Origin: Pseudomonas fulva
GTDB taxonomy: Bacteria > Pseudomonadota > Gammaproteobacteria > Pseudomonadales > Pseudomonadaceae
Assembly (NCBI RefSeq): GCF_015680705.1
Contig: NZ_JADNYP010000004.1
Coordinates: 248,001-312,000, forward strand
Direction of reading: 5' to 3'
DNA length: 64,000 bases
The translations under genes were made by a program, and so were the position numbers. The notes under the pieces were generated by a model. That model saw only the letters and a list, made by a program, of their open reading frames with translations, did no database searches and was not told the DNA's origin. This document shows, in pieces, positions 51,049-59,959 of the stretch. Position 1 is the first letter of the stretch; each line of letters begins with the position of its first letter.

Positions 51049-51219
51049 ATGAGCAAGCGACATCAATCAGGCGGTTTTTCCGACGATCCGCAAAAAATCC
51101 ATGATGCGGGCAGCAAGGGTGGCTCGAACCAGGACATCAAGAACACCAGGGCCGAGAAGGCCCGCATAGGTGGGCAGCATAGCAATGGCGGTACCGACAG
51201 GCGCAGTGGCCGCACCTGA
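51049..51219 (+). CDS. KGG-repeat stress-induced protein, 56 aa
   Basis: A 56-aa, highly polar, Gly-rich protein: MSKRHQSGGFSDDPQKIHD, then AGSKGGSNQ and a second KARIGGQHS unit, matching KGG-type (YciG-like, GsiB-like) stress proteins. GGAGG lies 7 bp before the ATG. Such hydrophilic proteins accumulate under stationary-phase or osmotic stress; no enzyme activity is expected. It lies between the receiver-domain gene and the convergent OsmC-YcaO gene. Confidence 0.8.
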   Translation: MSKRHQSGGFSDDPQKIHDAGSKGGSNQDIKNTRAEKARIGGQHSNGGTDRRSGRT

Positions 51220-51232
51220 CATCGGGCGCTGC

Positions 51233-51253
51233 GGGGGGCGCGCTGCGCCCCCC
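51233..51253. terminator. GC-rich hairpin between the KGG and ycaO-like genes
   Basis: GGGGGGCGC-GCT-GCGCCCCCC, a perfect 9-bp stem 13 bp after the KGG stop. It lacks a U tract on either strand, so termination would have to rely on the very strong stem. Confidence 0.5.
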
Positions 51254-51274
51254 ATTCAACCGACCTGAGACCGG

Positions 51275-53482
51275 TTATCCGAGCGATACCCCAGCCGCCC
51301 TCGCCCGGGCCGCGTGCAGCTTGCGGTAGCTGTCGATCAGCCTCTGGTGCCGGTCGAGCCCTTCGAGCCTCAGGCTGGTCGGGGCCAGGCCATGGAAGCG
51401 TACACTGCCCTCGATCGAGCCGAGCACCGCATCCATGCGCGGGTTGCCGAACATGCGGCGCAGGTTCGCCTCGTAGTCCTGCAATTTCAGCTCATCGTCC
51501 AGCAGCACTTCCAGCACCACGTTCAACGCCTGGTAGAACAAGCCGCGCTCGAGCGTGTTGTCGTTGTACTGAAGGAACATTTCCAGCAGTTCCTTGGCCT
51601 CCTCGAAGCGCTGCAGGGCCAGATGGATCAGCAGCTTGAGCTCAAGAATGGTCAGCTGGCCCCAGGCGGTGTTGTCGTCGAATTCGATGCCGATAAGCGT
51701 GGTGATGTCGGTGTATTCGTCCAGGTCACTGTCTTCCAGGCGTTCGACCAAGGCCTGCAGGCCGGCATCGTCCAGCTGGTGCAGGTTGAGGATATCGGCG
51801 CGAAACGCCAGCGCCTTGTTGGTGTTGTCCCAGATCAGGTCGTCGACCGGATAGATTTCCGAATAGCCCGGCACCAGGATACGGCAGGCCGTGGCGCCGA
51901 GGTCCTGGTACACCGCCATGTAGGCTTGCTTGCCCATGTCCTCGAGAATACCGAACAAGGTCGCCGCTTCTTCGACGTTGGAGTGCTGGCCCTGCCCGGA
52001 AAAGTCCCATTCGACGAACTCGAAATCGGCCTTGGCGCTGAAGAAGCGCCACGACACCACGCCGCTGGAGTCGATGAAGTGCTCCACGAAGTTGTTCGGT
52101 TCGGTCACGGCGTTGCTTTCGAAGGTGGGCTGCGGCAGGTCGTTCAGCCCTTCGAAACTACGTCCCTGGAGCAGCTCGGTAAGGCTGCGCTCCAACGCCA
52201 CCTCGAGGCTCGGGTGCGCGCCGAACGAGGCGAACACGCCACCGGTACGCGGGTTCATCAAGGTGACGCACATCACCGGGAACTGGCCACCGAGCGAGGC
52301 ATCCTTGACCAGTACCGGGAAGCCCTGCTCCTCCAGGCCCTGGATGCCGGCCATGATCGCCGGGTACTTGGCCAGCACGTGCGCCGGCACATCGGGCAAG
52401 GCGAGTTCGCCTTCGAGGATCTCCCGCTTGACGGCGCGCTCGAAGATCTCCGACAGGCACTGCACCTGGGCTTCGGCCAAGGTGTTGCCAGCACTCATGC
52501 CATTGCTCAGGAACAGGTTCTCCACCAGATTGGACGGGAAATACACCACTTCGCCGTCGCACTGGCGCACATAGGGCAGCGCGCAAATCCCGCGCTCGAC
52601 ATTGCCGGAGTTGGTGTCGTAAAGGTGCGAGCCACGCAGCTCGCCCTCCGGGTCGTAGATCGCTCGGCAATGCTCGTCGAGGATGCCGGCCGGCAGCGCA
52701 TCCTTGCGCCCGGGCTTGAACCAGCGCTCGTCGGGATGATGCACGAAGGGCGCATTGGCGATCTCCTCGCCCCAGAACTGATCGTTGTAGAAGAAGTTGC
52801 AGTTGAGACGCTCGATGAACTCACCCAGCGCCGAGGCCAGCGCCGCTTCCTTGGTCGCGCCCTTGCCATTGGTGAAGCACATCGGCGAATGCGCATCGCG
52901 CAGGTGCAGCGACCAGACATTGGGCACGATGTTGCGCCACGAGGCGATCTCGATCTTCATGCCCAGCTCGGCGAGAAGGCTCGACATGTTGGCGATGGTC
53001 TGCTCCAGCGGCAGGTCCTTGCCGACGATCGAGGTACTGGCCTGCGCGGCCGGATCGAGCATCAGCAGGCCCTGGGCATCGGCATCGAGGTTGCTCACCT
53101 GTTCGATGACGAAGTCCGGCCCGGTCTGCACCACCTTCTTCACGGTGCAGCGGTCGATCGAGCGCAGGATGCCCTGACGATCCTTTTCGCTGATGTCCGC
53201 CGGCAGTTCGACCTGGATCTTGAAGATCTGCTTGTAGCGGTTCTCCGGGTCGACGATGTTGTTCTGCGCCAGGCGAATATTGTCGGTAGGGATACCGCGC
53301 GTCTGGCAGTACAGCTTGACGAAATAGGCCGCGCACAACGCCGAGGAAGCCAGGAAATAGTCGAAAGGCCCCGGTGCCGAGCCATCACCCTTGTAGCGGA
53401 TCGGCTGGTCGGCGATCACCGTGAAGTCATCGAACTTGGCTTCAAGTCGAAGGTTGTCGAGAAAGTTGACCTTGATTTCCAT
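51275..53482 (-). CDS. OsmC-YcaO fusion protein
   Basis: A 735-aa two-domain protein. Residues 1-135 form an OsmC/Ohr-like domain with the two peroxidatic-type cysteines C50 (SALCAAYF) and C112 (DRCTVKK). Residues from about 155 on form a YcaO domain with ATP-binding acidic motifs E221-FI-E224-R and S344-E345-IF-E348-R. YcaO enzymes cyclodehydrate or thioamidate peptide backbones; E. coli YcaO is linked to ribosomal protein S12 methylthiolation. No Pro-rich PxPxP tail is present. ATG 53482 gives MEIKVNFLDNLRLEAKF, the correct OsmC start. Confidence 0.88.
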   Translation of the reverse strand: MEIKVNFLDNLRLEAKFDDFTVIADQPIRYKGDGSAPGPFDYFLASSALCAAYFVKLYCQTRGIPTDNIRLAQNNIVDPENRYKQIFKIQVELPADISEKDRQGILRSIDRCTVKKVVQTGPDFVIEQVSNLDADAQGLLMLDPAAQASTSIVGKDLPLEQTIANMSSLLAELGMKIEIASWRNIVPNVWSLHLRDAHSPMCFTNGKGATKEAALASALGEFIERLNCNFFYNDQFWGEEIANAPFVHHPDERWFKPGRKDALPAGILDEHCRAIYDPEGELRGSHLYDTNSGNVERGICALPYVRQCDGEVVYFPSNLVENLFLSNGMSAGNTLAEAQVQCLSEIFERAVKREILEGELALPDVPAHVLAKYPAIMAGIQGLEEQGFPVLVKDASLGGQFPVMCVTLMNPRTGGVFASFGAHPSLEVALERSLTELLQGRSFEGLNDLPQPTFESNAVTEPNNFVEHFIDSSGVVSWRFFSAKADFEFVEWDFSGQGQHSNVEEAATLFGILEDMGKQAYMAVYQDLGATACRILVPGYSEIYPVDDLIWDNTNKALAFRADILNLHQLDDAGLQALVERLEDSDLDEYTDITTLIGIEFDDNTAWGQLTILELKLLIHLALQRFEEAKELLEMFLQYNDNTLERGLFYQALNVVLEVLLDDELKLQDYEANLRRMFGNPRMDAVLGSIEGSVRFHGLAPTSLRLEGLDRHQRLIDSYRKLHAARARAAGVSLG

Positions 53483-53750
53483 GCGGGTACCAGAATGACG
53501 AGCGGAACGACGGGGCGTCATTATCCGGGTTTTTCCGCGACAAGTCTTGGATAGCTCAGCCCGCAGAGCCTTGCCGCGCGCGTCGAAGACGGCTGACAGG
53601 CGGCAAGCTGGCGTTCCGGATTCAGGCGAGGCCAAATCGGCTTATCTTCGGCCAAGGCCCAGTGTTATGGTAAGCGCCCCATTTTTGTCGGCAGCCTCAT
53701 CGGCGGCAGGCCGCTCAAGATCCACGACACAGGTAGCGATTGTTTCAGTG

Positions 53751-54878
53751 ATGCCTAGGATACGTAGACTGCTGCTCGGCGCCGTGGCGCTGGTGTTCAT
53801 CGCGGCCCTGTGCGGCTACGGTTTCTGGACCCAGCAACGGCCGCCGGGGCATTACCTTTCCGACCTGCGCATCGAGCTTGCGCTGGACCAGGGCGTGCCT
53901 GGCGAACGTGGCAACCTGCTGGGCATCGAGCCAGTCCTGCATCCGGTCGACTACCAGAACCTGCAGCGCCTGCATCGCAAGCTCGCCGCCTACCTGGACA
54001 AGGCCAAGGCCCTGGGCCTGGTGAACGCGCGCACCGTGGTCGTGCTACCCGAACACATTGGCACCTGGTTGTGGGCGCGAGGCGAAAAGAACGAGCTGTA
54101 CCAGGTCACGCGCCGTCGCGAAGCCTGGCAGTGGCTGGAAATCAGCAACCCGCTGCGCTATGGCCTGGCCCTGCTTGCCGCCACCGGTGACGATCGGCGC
54201 AGCGACGCACACCTGCGCATGAAGGCGGGCCAGATGGCCGCGGACTACCAGGCACTGTTCGGCGGCCTGGCCAGGGAGTTCGGCGTCACCCTGGTGGCTG
54301 GCTCGATCGTGCTGCCCTCCCCTCGGGTCGAGCACGGCGTATTGCAAGCCGGCAACGGGCCGCTGTTCAACAGCAGCGTAGTGTTCGCCAGCGACGGCTC
54401 GGCCATGGGGCAACCGCAACGCCAGCACTACCCGGACAGCGAAGTCCGGCGCTATATCCAGGCCGGCCAGGACCAGCCATTGCAGGTACTGCAGACGCCG
54501 GCCGGACGCCTGGGCGTGCTGGTCGGCAGCGACAGCTGGTATCCGGCCAACTACCGGCAACTGGCTTCGCAAGCGGTGGAGCTGATCGCCAATCCGGTAT
54601 TTCTCAGTGGACGTGACAGCTGGGGCAGCCCTTGGCGGGGCAATCGGCACCAGCCCCTGAGCGCGCGCCTGCCCCTGCGTCAGGGCCAGGTCAACGAAGA
54701 GCAAGCCTGGCGACAGCTGACCCAGGCCGCCAATGGCGATGTCACCAGCATCAGCGTATTCCTGCGCGGCCAGTTCTGGGACCTGGGCAGCGATGGGCAA
54801 GGCTTCGTCAACCACGACGGCAGGCACCTGGCTGGCGATTCGCATGCTGGCGCGCGCCTGCTGAACCTGTGGTTGTGA
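53751..54878 (+). CDS. Membrane-anchored carbon-nitrogen hydrolase-like protein
   Basis: A 375-aa protein with an N-terminal hydrophobic anchor or signal (RLLLGAVALVFIAALCGYGFW, about 6-26) followed by a nitrilase-like domain. TVVVLPEHIGTWLW (about 94-107) gives the catalytic-type Glu region, and GRLGVLVGSDSWYP (about 251-264) sits where nitrilases have Cys. Cys is replaced here (GSDSW), so canonical catalysis is doubtful. It lies 4 bp upstream of an AraC-family gene on the same strand and is probably co-transcribed. Confidence 0.72.
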   Translation: MPRIRRLLLGAVALVFIAALCGYGFWTQQRPPGHYLSDLRIELALDQGVPGERGNLLGIEPVLHPVDYQNLQRLHRKLAAYLDKAKALGLVNARTVVVLPEHIGTWLWARGEKNELYQVTRRREAWQWLEISNPLRYGLALLAATGDDRRSDAHLRMKAGQMAADYQALFGGLAREFGVTLVAGSIVLPSPRVEHGVLQAGNGPLFNSSVVFASDGSAMGQPQRQHYPDSEVRRYIQAGQDQPLQVLQTPAGRLGVLVGSDSWYPANYRQLASQAVELIANPVFLSGRDSWGSPWRGNRHQPLSARLPLRQGQVNEEQAWRQLTQAANGDVTSISVFLRGQFWDLGSDGQGFVNHDGRHLAGDSHAGARLLNLWL

Positions 54879-54882
54879 CGCG

Positions 54883-55923
54883 ATGGCGCCCCCACGCGTG
54901 CGCCTCGGCGACCTGTCGGTAGGGTTCGTGCAGCCATTGGTCGAGGCCCTGCTCGAACTCGGGCATGATCCACAAGCGCTGCTGCTGCGCTATGGCCTGG
55001 ATGAGCAGTGCCTTGGCGAGCCACAGGCACGGCTGTCGATTCCTCGCTACATGCACCTGGGGCATGCGGCCATCGAGCTCAGTGGCGATCCCGCCCTCGG
55101 GCTGCGCATGGGCCGCCTGAGCCGCCTGCCCCATGCCGGGCTGGCCGGGGTAGCCGCGGCCCAGGCCCCGAACCTGGGCGAGGCTGCGCGCACCCTGCTG
55201 CGTTTCGAGCCGCTATACGCCGCCAACTACCGTGGCCGCTGCCGTTACCAGGAAGACGAACATGGCGCCTGGCTGTGCTTCTATTCGATCAGTCCCTATA
55301 ACGCCTACAACCGTTTCGTGGTCGACTCGCTAATGGGCGGCTGGCTGGCCCAGCTCTCGAGCATCGCGGCTGAGCCAGTGCTGGCTGATCGCCTGGAAAT
55401 CGAGTTCGAGGCACCCGACTACGCACACTGCTATGAGGCGCTCTGCGCCAGCCAGGTGCTGTTCGGCGCTCGAACCAATCGGCTGCACTTGCCACGCGAG
55501 ACGCTAGGCCTGCGCAACGCACAACACTGCCCCGGCACCTGGCGGCACCTGCTGCAATTGTGCGAGGCGCAACTGCAGCAACGCACCCGAGTGCGCAGTC
55601 TGAGTGAAAGCATTCTCCATCTGCTCGGCCCCCTGCTCAGTGGTGGCCAGGAGCCCACGCTGGAGGAAGTGGCGCGACGCCTGCAACTTCCGCCATGGAC
55701 GCTACGCCGCAGGCTGGCTGACGAAGGCACGCGATTTCGCAACCTGCTCAACGACGCACGACGCGATCTTGCCGAGGCGTACATCCGGGATACGGAGCTG
55801 AGCTTCAGCGAAATCGCCTATCTGCTTGGTTTCGCGTCGGCCGAGGCCTTCCAGCGCGCCTTCAAGCGCTGGACCAGCCTGACGCCGGGTGAGTATCGCC
55901 GCACGCGCAGGCAGCTCTCCTAG
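54883..55923 (+). CDS. AraC family transcriptional regulator (arabinose-binding-domain type)
   Basis: A 346-aa regulator with an N-terminal ligand-sensing domain of the PF12625 (arabinose-binding) type (about 20-210). The C-terminal AraC helix-turn-helix pair covers about 240-340: EEVARRLQLPPWTLRRRLADEG, then ISF-like SEIAYLLGFASAEAFQRAFKRWT (quoted as regions). Such regulators activate catabolic or virulence genes. The gene starts 4 bp after the nitrilase-like gene. Its TAG stop coincides with one end of a short degenerate element (55920-55965). Confidence 0.88.
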   Translation: MAPPRVRLGDLSVGFVQPLVEALLELGHDPQALLLRYGLDEQCLGEPQARLSIPRYMHLGHAAIELSGDPALGLRMGRLSRLPHAGLAGVAAAQAPNLGEAARTLLRFEPLYAANYRGRCRYQEDEHGAWLCFYSISPYNAYNRFVVDSLMGGWLAQLSSIAAEPVLADRLEIEFEAPDYAHCYEALCASQVLFGARTNRLHLPRETLGLRNAQHCPGTWRHLLQLCEAQLQQRTRVRSLSESILHLLGPLLSGGQEPTLEEVARRLQLPPWTLRRRLADEGTRFRNLLNDARRDLAEAYIRDTELSFSEIAYLLGFASAEAFQRAFKRWTSLTPGEYRRTRRQLS

Positions 55924-55965
55924 GGTTGTTCCAAAGTGCCTGCGCGAGCTTCGTACCGGGCCTAG
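55920..55965. mobile_element. 46-bp degenerate relative of the MITE-like element (putative)
   Basis: Bounded by CTAG on both sides. Its left half contains AAAGTGCCTGCGCGA, a 15-mer identical to the inward end of the element at 50287-50447. Its right end TTCGTACcGgGCCTAG matches that element's right end with two changes. It may be a deletion derivative. The flanking CTAGs provide the stop codons of both converging genes. Confidence 0.45.
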
Positions 55966-56048
55966 AGCTCCGTGGCGTCCTCGGCGGGCTCCGGGGTATC
56001 CAGCTCCGAGGCGTGGAACTCGAGCAATTCTTCCTGGTAATCGTCCAT
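55962..56048 (-). CDS. Small acidic protein, 28 aa
   Basis: ATG 56048 begins MDDYQEELLEFHASELDTPE and ends with PAEDATEL, a 28-aa very acidic peptide. GAGGAAG lies about 6 bp upstream at good spacing. Its opening, MDDYQEELLE, is one I associate with short conserved hypothetical proteins in pseudomonads. No function is known. It converges with the AraC gene; only 38 bp separate the two stop codons, and the TAG here falls in the CTAG of the degenerate element. Confidence 0.6.
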   Translation of the reverse strand: MDDYQEELLEFHASELDTPEPAEDATEL

Positions 56049-56207
56049 GGCCTGCTTCCTCTTGATCTCGTGATTGCCTGATCCATGCCCTCAAGCTAAA
56101 GCAGCCCTGTGAAGGAAACATGACTCCTGGAAATAAACGTAGCAGGCCTTGGCGGAATTGTCTTCAGCGCTTGTTTCAATGCTTTTCCGCGACCAAGACG
56201 CCACCGC

Positions 56208-57152
56208 TCAGAAAACCGGAGCCTGTTCGGCAGGCGAAGCGTCCTGCCGATTCACCTGGATAGGTGCCACCTCGGCTGGCGGCGCTACCGGTTGCGAGCC
56301 CTGGTCGTCGGCAACCGAGGGTTGCGTCTCGGTCTGCGCAGCCGCTGCCGGGGCGGCCTGGATCCTACCCGGCTCGCCCGCGGGCTTGGCTACCGGCTGT
56401 GCGGAAGCCGGATTGCCAGGCTCGTCATCCGAAGCGGTCACGGCTGTGTCTTGTCCAGGCGCAGCCCCAGAGGCCGGCCCCGTCGTGGGCGGCGTATCGA
56501 CGGCCGCGGCAGGCGCGGGAGCCGCTGGCATCAACGAAGCACCTGGCGCACCTGGCAGCCCGAGGTCGGCTGCTGGTGCGGCAGGCTGGTCAGTCGGCGA
56601 AGTGTCGACGGCCTTGGCCTGGGCTTGTTTGGGCAAGTAGCTTTCCACCAGGGCGAAATAGCGCTCGTAGAACTGGGGCGCGGTGACGGTTTCGCTGGCG
56701 ACCTTGACCATGGAATCATCGCTCGAGCCGATGGGCATGGAGACCGAGCCCAGCACCCCGACACCGAGGCTGGCCGAGGTGTTGGATTTCTTCAGCGTAT
56801 AGCGGTCCTGCAGCGCGTTGGCGAACATGGTGGAACGCTGCCCGTCCCCGCTGTCGGGAACACAGGTGACGTTGAAACTAATCTGCAGGTGGTTTTCGCT
56901 GTTCTGCTGGAAGCTCTTGTTACCGGCTACTTGGTTGGCGCCGCTGCTGGTGATGATGTAGCCCTGGCTGAGCAAGGCACGCCGCGCCGCCTCGCAGGAT
57001 CCGGCCTCGCTCACGGCAAAGGCACGGGAAAAGGTGCCGGAATCGTCGAAGTTCTCATGCTCGTAGATGGCAGTCTTTTTCGAGGAGCAGCCAGTAGCAC
57101 TGGCCAGCACCAGGGCCAGCCCGAGCGCGCCGATGACGGTGTGTCCAGACAT
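56208..57152 (-). CDS. DUF2242 family lipoprotein
   Basis: A 314-aa lipoprotein: signal peptide with lipobox SATGC and acylated Cys22, then a DUF2242 domain (about 30-170, FDDSGTFSRAFAVSEAGSCEAARRAL region). A long Ala/Pro-rich, low-complexity tail (about 180-314) might span towards the outer membrane or wall. ATG 57152 is preceded only by a weak GGAA. Located alone between the small acidic gene and the tRNA-Asp operon. Function unknown; the domain name comes from recall of the family pattern. Confidence 0.8.
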   Translation of the reverse strand: MSGHTVIGALGLALVLASATGCSSKKTAIYEHENFDDSGTFSRAFAVSEAGSCEAARRALLSQGYIITSSGANQVAGNKSFQQNSENHLQISFNVTCVPDSGDGQRSTMFANALQDRYTLKKSNTSASLGVGVLGSVSMPIGSSDDSMVKVASETVTAPQFYERYFALVESYLPKQAQAKAVDTSPTDQPAAPAADLGLPGAPGASLMPAAPAPAAAVDTPPTTGPASGAAPGQDTAVTASDDEPGNPASAQPVAKPAGEPGRIQAAPAAAAQTETQPSVADDQGSQPVAPPAEVAPIQVNRQDASPAEQAPVF

Positions 57153-57293
57153 TGCGAATTCCAGGAAGAACGAACGGCGCCTATTGTGCATCACATCCTG
57201 CGCAGGCCGAAACCGTTGATCGGTGAAGATTGCGACAGGGTCCTGCAAGGCCTTGAACAGGCCGGAGGATCTGGCCGGCGCGGGCCAGTAACG

Positions 57294-57317
57294 AAAAAAG
57301 CGACCCGAAGGTCGCTT
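57294..57317 (-). terminator. Intrinsic terminator of the tRNA-Val/Asp operon
   Basis: On the minus strand AAGCGACC-TTCG-GGTCGCTT followed by TTTT: an 8-bp stem closed by a UUCG tetraloop with a T tract, 41 bp after the last tRNA-Asp. Confidence 0.85.
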
Positions 57318-57357
57318 CTGTCGTGCGTCGAGGCGTTCAGTGACCTCTCGGCGAATA

Positions 57358-57434
57358 TGGCGCAGCGGACGGGACTCGAACCCGCGACCCCCGGCGTGAC
57401 AGGCCGGTATTCTAACCGACTGAACTACCGCTGC
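57358..57434 (-). tRNA. tRNA-Asp(GTC), promoter-distal copy
   Basis: Minus strand: acceptor GCAGCGG/CCGCTGC, anticodon loop CTGTCAC (GTC), T arm GGTTCGAGTCC, encoded CCA at 57358-57360. Identical to the second copy. Confidence 0.95.
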
Positions 57435-57545
57435 GTATCGATCAGGCTTGCGCCCGATTGAAACTGGGATCTGGTCTCGATGCCTGGTATCGCTACCTCG
57501 GCCTCGGACCTCAGATCGGCGACGAGCACCCATCTGGATGAAAAG

Positions 57546-57622
57546 TGGCGCAGCGGACGGGACTCGAACCCGCGACCCCCGGCGTGACAGGCCGGTATTC
57601 TAACCGACTGAACTACCGCTGC
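57546..57622 (-). tRNA. tRNA-Asp(GTC), promoter-proximal copy
   Basis: Same sequence as the copy 188 bp away, with CCA encoded at 57546-57548. The spacer between the two copies (111 bp) is unique sequence, unlike the tRNA-Arg array. Confidence 0.95.
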
Positions 57623-57700
57623 GCATGTGGACTTGCGTCCGGTTCCTCTCAATGGGCCTCATCTTTCGAATCGACCTGGGTCAGGAACATTCTCAGGAAG

Positions 57701-57776
57701 TGGTGGGTGATGACGGGATCGAACCGCCGACCCTCTGCTTGTAAGGCAGATGCTCTCCCGGCTGAGCTAATCACCC
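57701..57776 (-). tRNA. tRNA-Val(TAC)
   Basis: Minus strand: acceptor GGGTGAT/ATCACCC, anticodon loop CTTACAA (TAC), T arm GGTTCGATCCC, encoded CCA at 57701-57703. First gene of the Val-Asp-Asp operon. Confidence 0.95.
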
Positions 57777-57806
57777 GCTTGTTGCGTTTGCTTCGCTGAG
57801 GCCGAG

Positions 57807-57835
57807 AAATTTACGCAGGCACCGAAGCTAAGTCA
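57807..57835 (-). promoter_or_regulatory. Sigma-70 promoter of the tRNA-Val/Asp operon
   Basis: On the minus strand TTGACT (57835-57830), a 17-bp spacer, then TAAATT (57812-57807). The mature tRNA-Val 5' end is 31 bp downstream. Spacing is ideal and both hexamers match the consensus at four or five positions. Confidence 0.72.
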
Positions 57836-57962
57836 ATACCCCCGTTGAATTTTTTTTGAAAAAGGTTGGTCGGGCAGCCACAAGCTACAAGCAAAAGCAG
57901 TGCGCATGGACTGAACGGACTCGGGACGGACAGTTGATGCGGTCGGCTTGCAGTCTGCAGCC

Positions 57963-58736
57963 CTAGGCGTAGATCATCTTGCGGGTCATGCCACCATCGA
58001 CCACATATTCCTGGCCAGTGACGAAGGCGGCCTGGCTGGACAGCAGCCATGCCACCAGCGCTGCCACGTCTTCGACGGTTCCGACGCGACCGGTGGGGTG
58101 TTGCGCATGGTCGGCACTATCGAGAGGCTCGGCACGCTTGTGCGACGGGTCGCGGGCGTCGATCCAGCCGGGGCTGACGGCGTTGACGCGAATCTCCGGG
58201 CCAAGGCTCATGGCCAATGCATGGGTCAGTGCCACCAGGCCGCCCTTGCTCGCCGCGTAGGCCTCCGTATCAGGCTCGGACTGGCGGGCACGGGTCGAGG
58301 TCAGGTTGACGATGGCCCCACCATGGGCGCGCAGGTACGGCGCGCAGTGCTTGGCCAGCAGCATGGGGCCGCTGAGGTTGACCGCCAGGACCCGGTTCCA
58401 CTGGGCCAGGCTCAAGCTCTCGAGCGTGTCGTTGTGCGGATTGGCGATCGCCGCGTTGCACACCAGCCCGTCGAGACGCCCGAACTGGCCGAGCACTTCG
58501 GCCACTGCGGTGGTCACCTGCTTTTCGTCGGCGACGTCCATGGCCACGAACCAGGCGTTGTCGCCCAGCGCCTTGGCCACCTTGGCGCCGCGCTGGCGGT
58601 CCAGGTCGCTCAACACGACCTGCCAGCCTTCGCAGATCAACCAGGCGGCAATGCCCAGGCCGATGCCGCGAGCGGCACCGGTCACCAGGGCGACGCGGCC
58701 GTTATGGCTGGTCTCACCGCCTTTCCAGTCGATCAC
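57963..58736 (-). CDS. SDR family oxidoreductase
   Basis: A 257-aa classical short-chain dehydrogenase. It has [12 protein letters not shown] at about 19-30 (NAD(P) binding), CNAA in place of NNAG (about 93-96), catalytic Ser in NLTSTRA, and YAASK with Tyr/Lys. It ends [15 protein letters not shown], typical of FabG-like reductases. The start is GTG 58736, overlapping the metZ stop by four bases (GTGA), so translation is coupled. The substrate is unknown. The same pairing with metZ recurs in Pseudomonas. Confidence 0.88.
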   Translation of the reverse strand: MIDWKGGETSHNGRVALVTGAARGIGLGIAAWLICEGWQVVLSDLDRQRGAKVAKALGDNAWFVAMDVADEKQVTTAVAEVLGQFGRLDGLVCNAAIANPHNDTLESLSLAQWNRVLAVNLSGPMLLAKHCAPYLRAHGGAIVNLTSTRARQSEPDTEAYAASKGGLVALTHALAMSLGPEIRVNAVSPGWIDARDPSHKRAEPLDSADHAQHPTGRVGTVEDVAALVAWLLSSQAAFVTGQEYVVDGGMTRKMIYA

Positions 58737-59944
58737 AGCGCAGCCAGCCCACGAGCCAGGTCGACTTGCAGATCGGCGACGTCTTCCAGGCCCACGGCAA
58801 TGCGGATCAGACTGTCGTGAATACCCGCCGCTTCGCGTTCCTGTGGCGTCAAGCGGCCATGCGAGGTGGTCGCGGGATGGGCGATAGTGGTCTTGCTGTC
58901 GCCAAGGTTGGTGGTGATCGAGATCAGGCGCGTGGCATCGATGAAACGCCAGGCGCCTTCCCTGCCACCCTTGACCTCGAAACTCACCACGGCGCCGAAG
59001 CCGCTCATCTGACGCCTGGCCAGCTCATGCTGCGGGTGGCTGGTCAAGCCGGCATAGTGGACGCGCTCCACGCCCTGCTGGCTGGCCAGCCACTCGGCCA
59101 GTGCCTGGGCGCCTTCGCAATGGGCACGCATGCGCAGCTTGAGAGTCTCCAGGCCCTTGAGGAACACCCAGGCGTTGAAGGGACTCAAGGTTGGCCCGGC
59201 CGTACGCAGGAAGCCGACGATGTCTTTCATCAGCTCGCTGCGGCCGGCGACCGCGCCGCCCATGCAGCGACCCTGGCCATCGATGAACTTGGTCGCCGAA
59301 TGAATGACGATGTCGGCGCCGAGCTTGAGCGGTTGCTGCAAGGCTGGGGTACTGAAGCAGTTGTCCACCGCCAGCAGCGCACCCCGTGCATGGGCGATCT
59401 CGGCCAGCGCGGCGATGTCGACCAGTTCGGCCAGCGGGTTGGAAGGCGACTCGACGAACAGTAACCGGGTATTGGGCTTGATGGCCCGTTCCCAGCCTGC
59501 CAGGTCGGCCAGCGGCACATAGTCGACCTGCACGCCGAAGCGCTTGAAATACTTCTCGAACAGGCTGATGGTCGAACCGAATACGCTCTGCGAGACCACC
59601 ACATGGTCGCCACTGCTGCACAGCGACATCACCATCGCCAGGATGGCCGCCATGCCGGTGGCGGTGCCAACGGCCTGTTCGGCCCCCTCCAGGGCTGCCA
59701 GGCGCTCCTCGAAGGCGCGCACGGTCGGGTTGGTGTAACGCGAATAGACATTGCCGGGCACTTCCCCGGCAAAGCGCGCAGCGGCATCGGCCGCCGTGCG
59801 GAAGACATAGCTGGAGGACAGGAACAGCGCCTCGCTGTGTTCGCCCTCCGGCGTGCGTTGTTGACCGGCACGCACCGCCAGGGTGTCGAAACCGACACCC
59901 TCCAGGTCGCTGTCCAGTCGCCCGGCATCCCATTGCTCAGTCAT
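58733..59944 (-). CDS. metZ: O-succinylhomoserine sulfhydrylase
   Basis: MetZ (403 aa) makes homocysteine directly from O-succinylhomoserine and sulfide, the main methionine route in Pseudomonas. The fold-type I PLP enzyme shows [13 protein letters not shown], the cofactor lysine K219 in [11 protein letters not shown] and the Cys/Met-metabolism signature [20 protein letters not shown] (region about 211-230). The length and the position directly downstream of purF (15-bp gap) fit Pseudomonas MetZ. It is co-transcribed with the SDR gene. Confidence 0.95.
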   Translation of the reverse strand: MTEQWDAGRLDSDLEGVGFDTLAVRAGQQRTPEGEHSEALFLSSSYVFRTAADAAARFAGEVPGNVYSRYTNPTVRAFEERLAALEGAEQAVGTATGMAAILAMVMSLCSSGDHVVVSQSVFGSTISLFEKYFKRFGVQVDYVPLADLAGWERAIKPNTRLLFVESPSNPLAELVDIAALAEIAHARGALLAVDNCFSTPALQQPLKLGADIVIHSATKFIDGQGRCMGGAVAGRSELMKDIVGFLRTAGPTLSPFNAWVFLKGLETLKLRMRAHCEGAQALAEWLASQQGVERVHYAGLTSHPQHELARRQMSGFGAVVSFEVKGGREGAWRFIDATRLISITTNLGDSKTTIAHPATTSHGRLTPQEREAAGIHDSLIRIAVGLEDVADLQVDLARGLAAL

Positions 59945-59959
59945 GCCGTCGCTCCCAAG

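Noticed and set aside
54883..55923. Naming the AraC gene oruR
   Set aside because: Architecture is similar to OruR-type regulators, but no orn or oru target genes are nearby and many paralogues share this domain pair.
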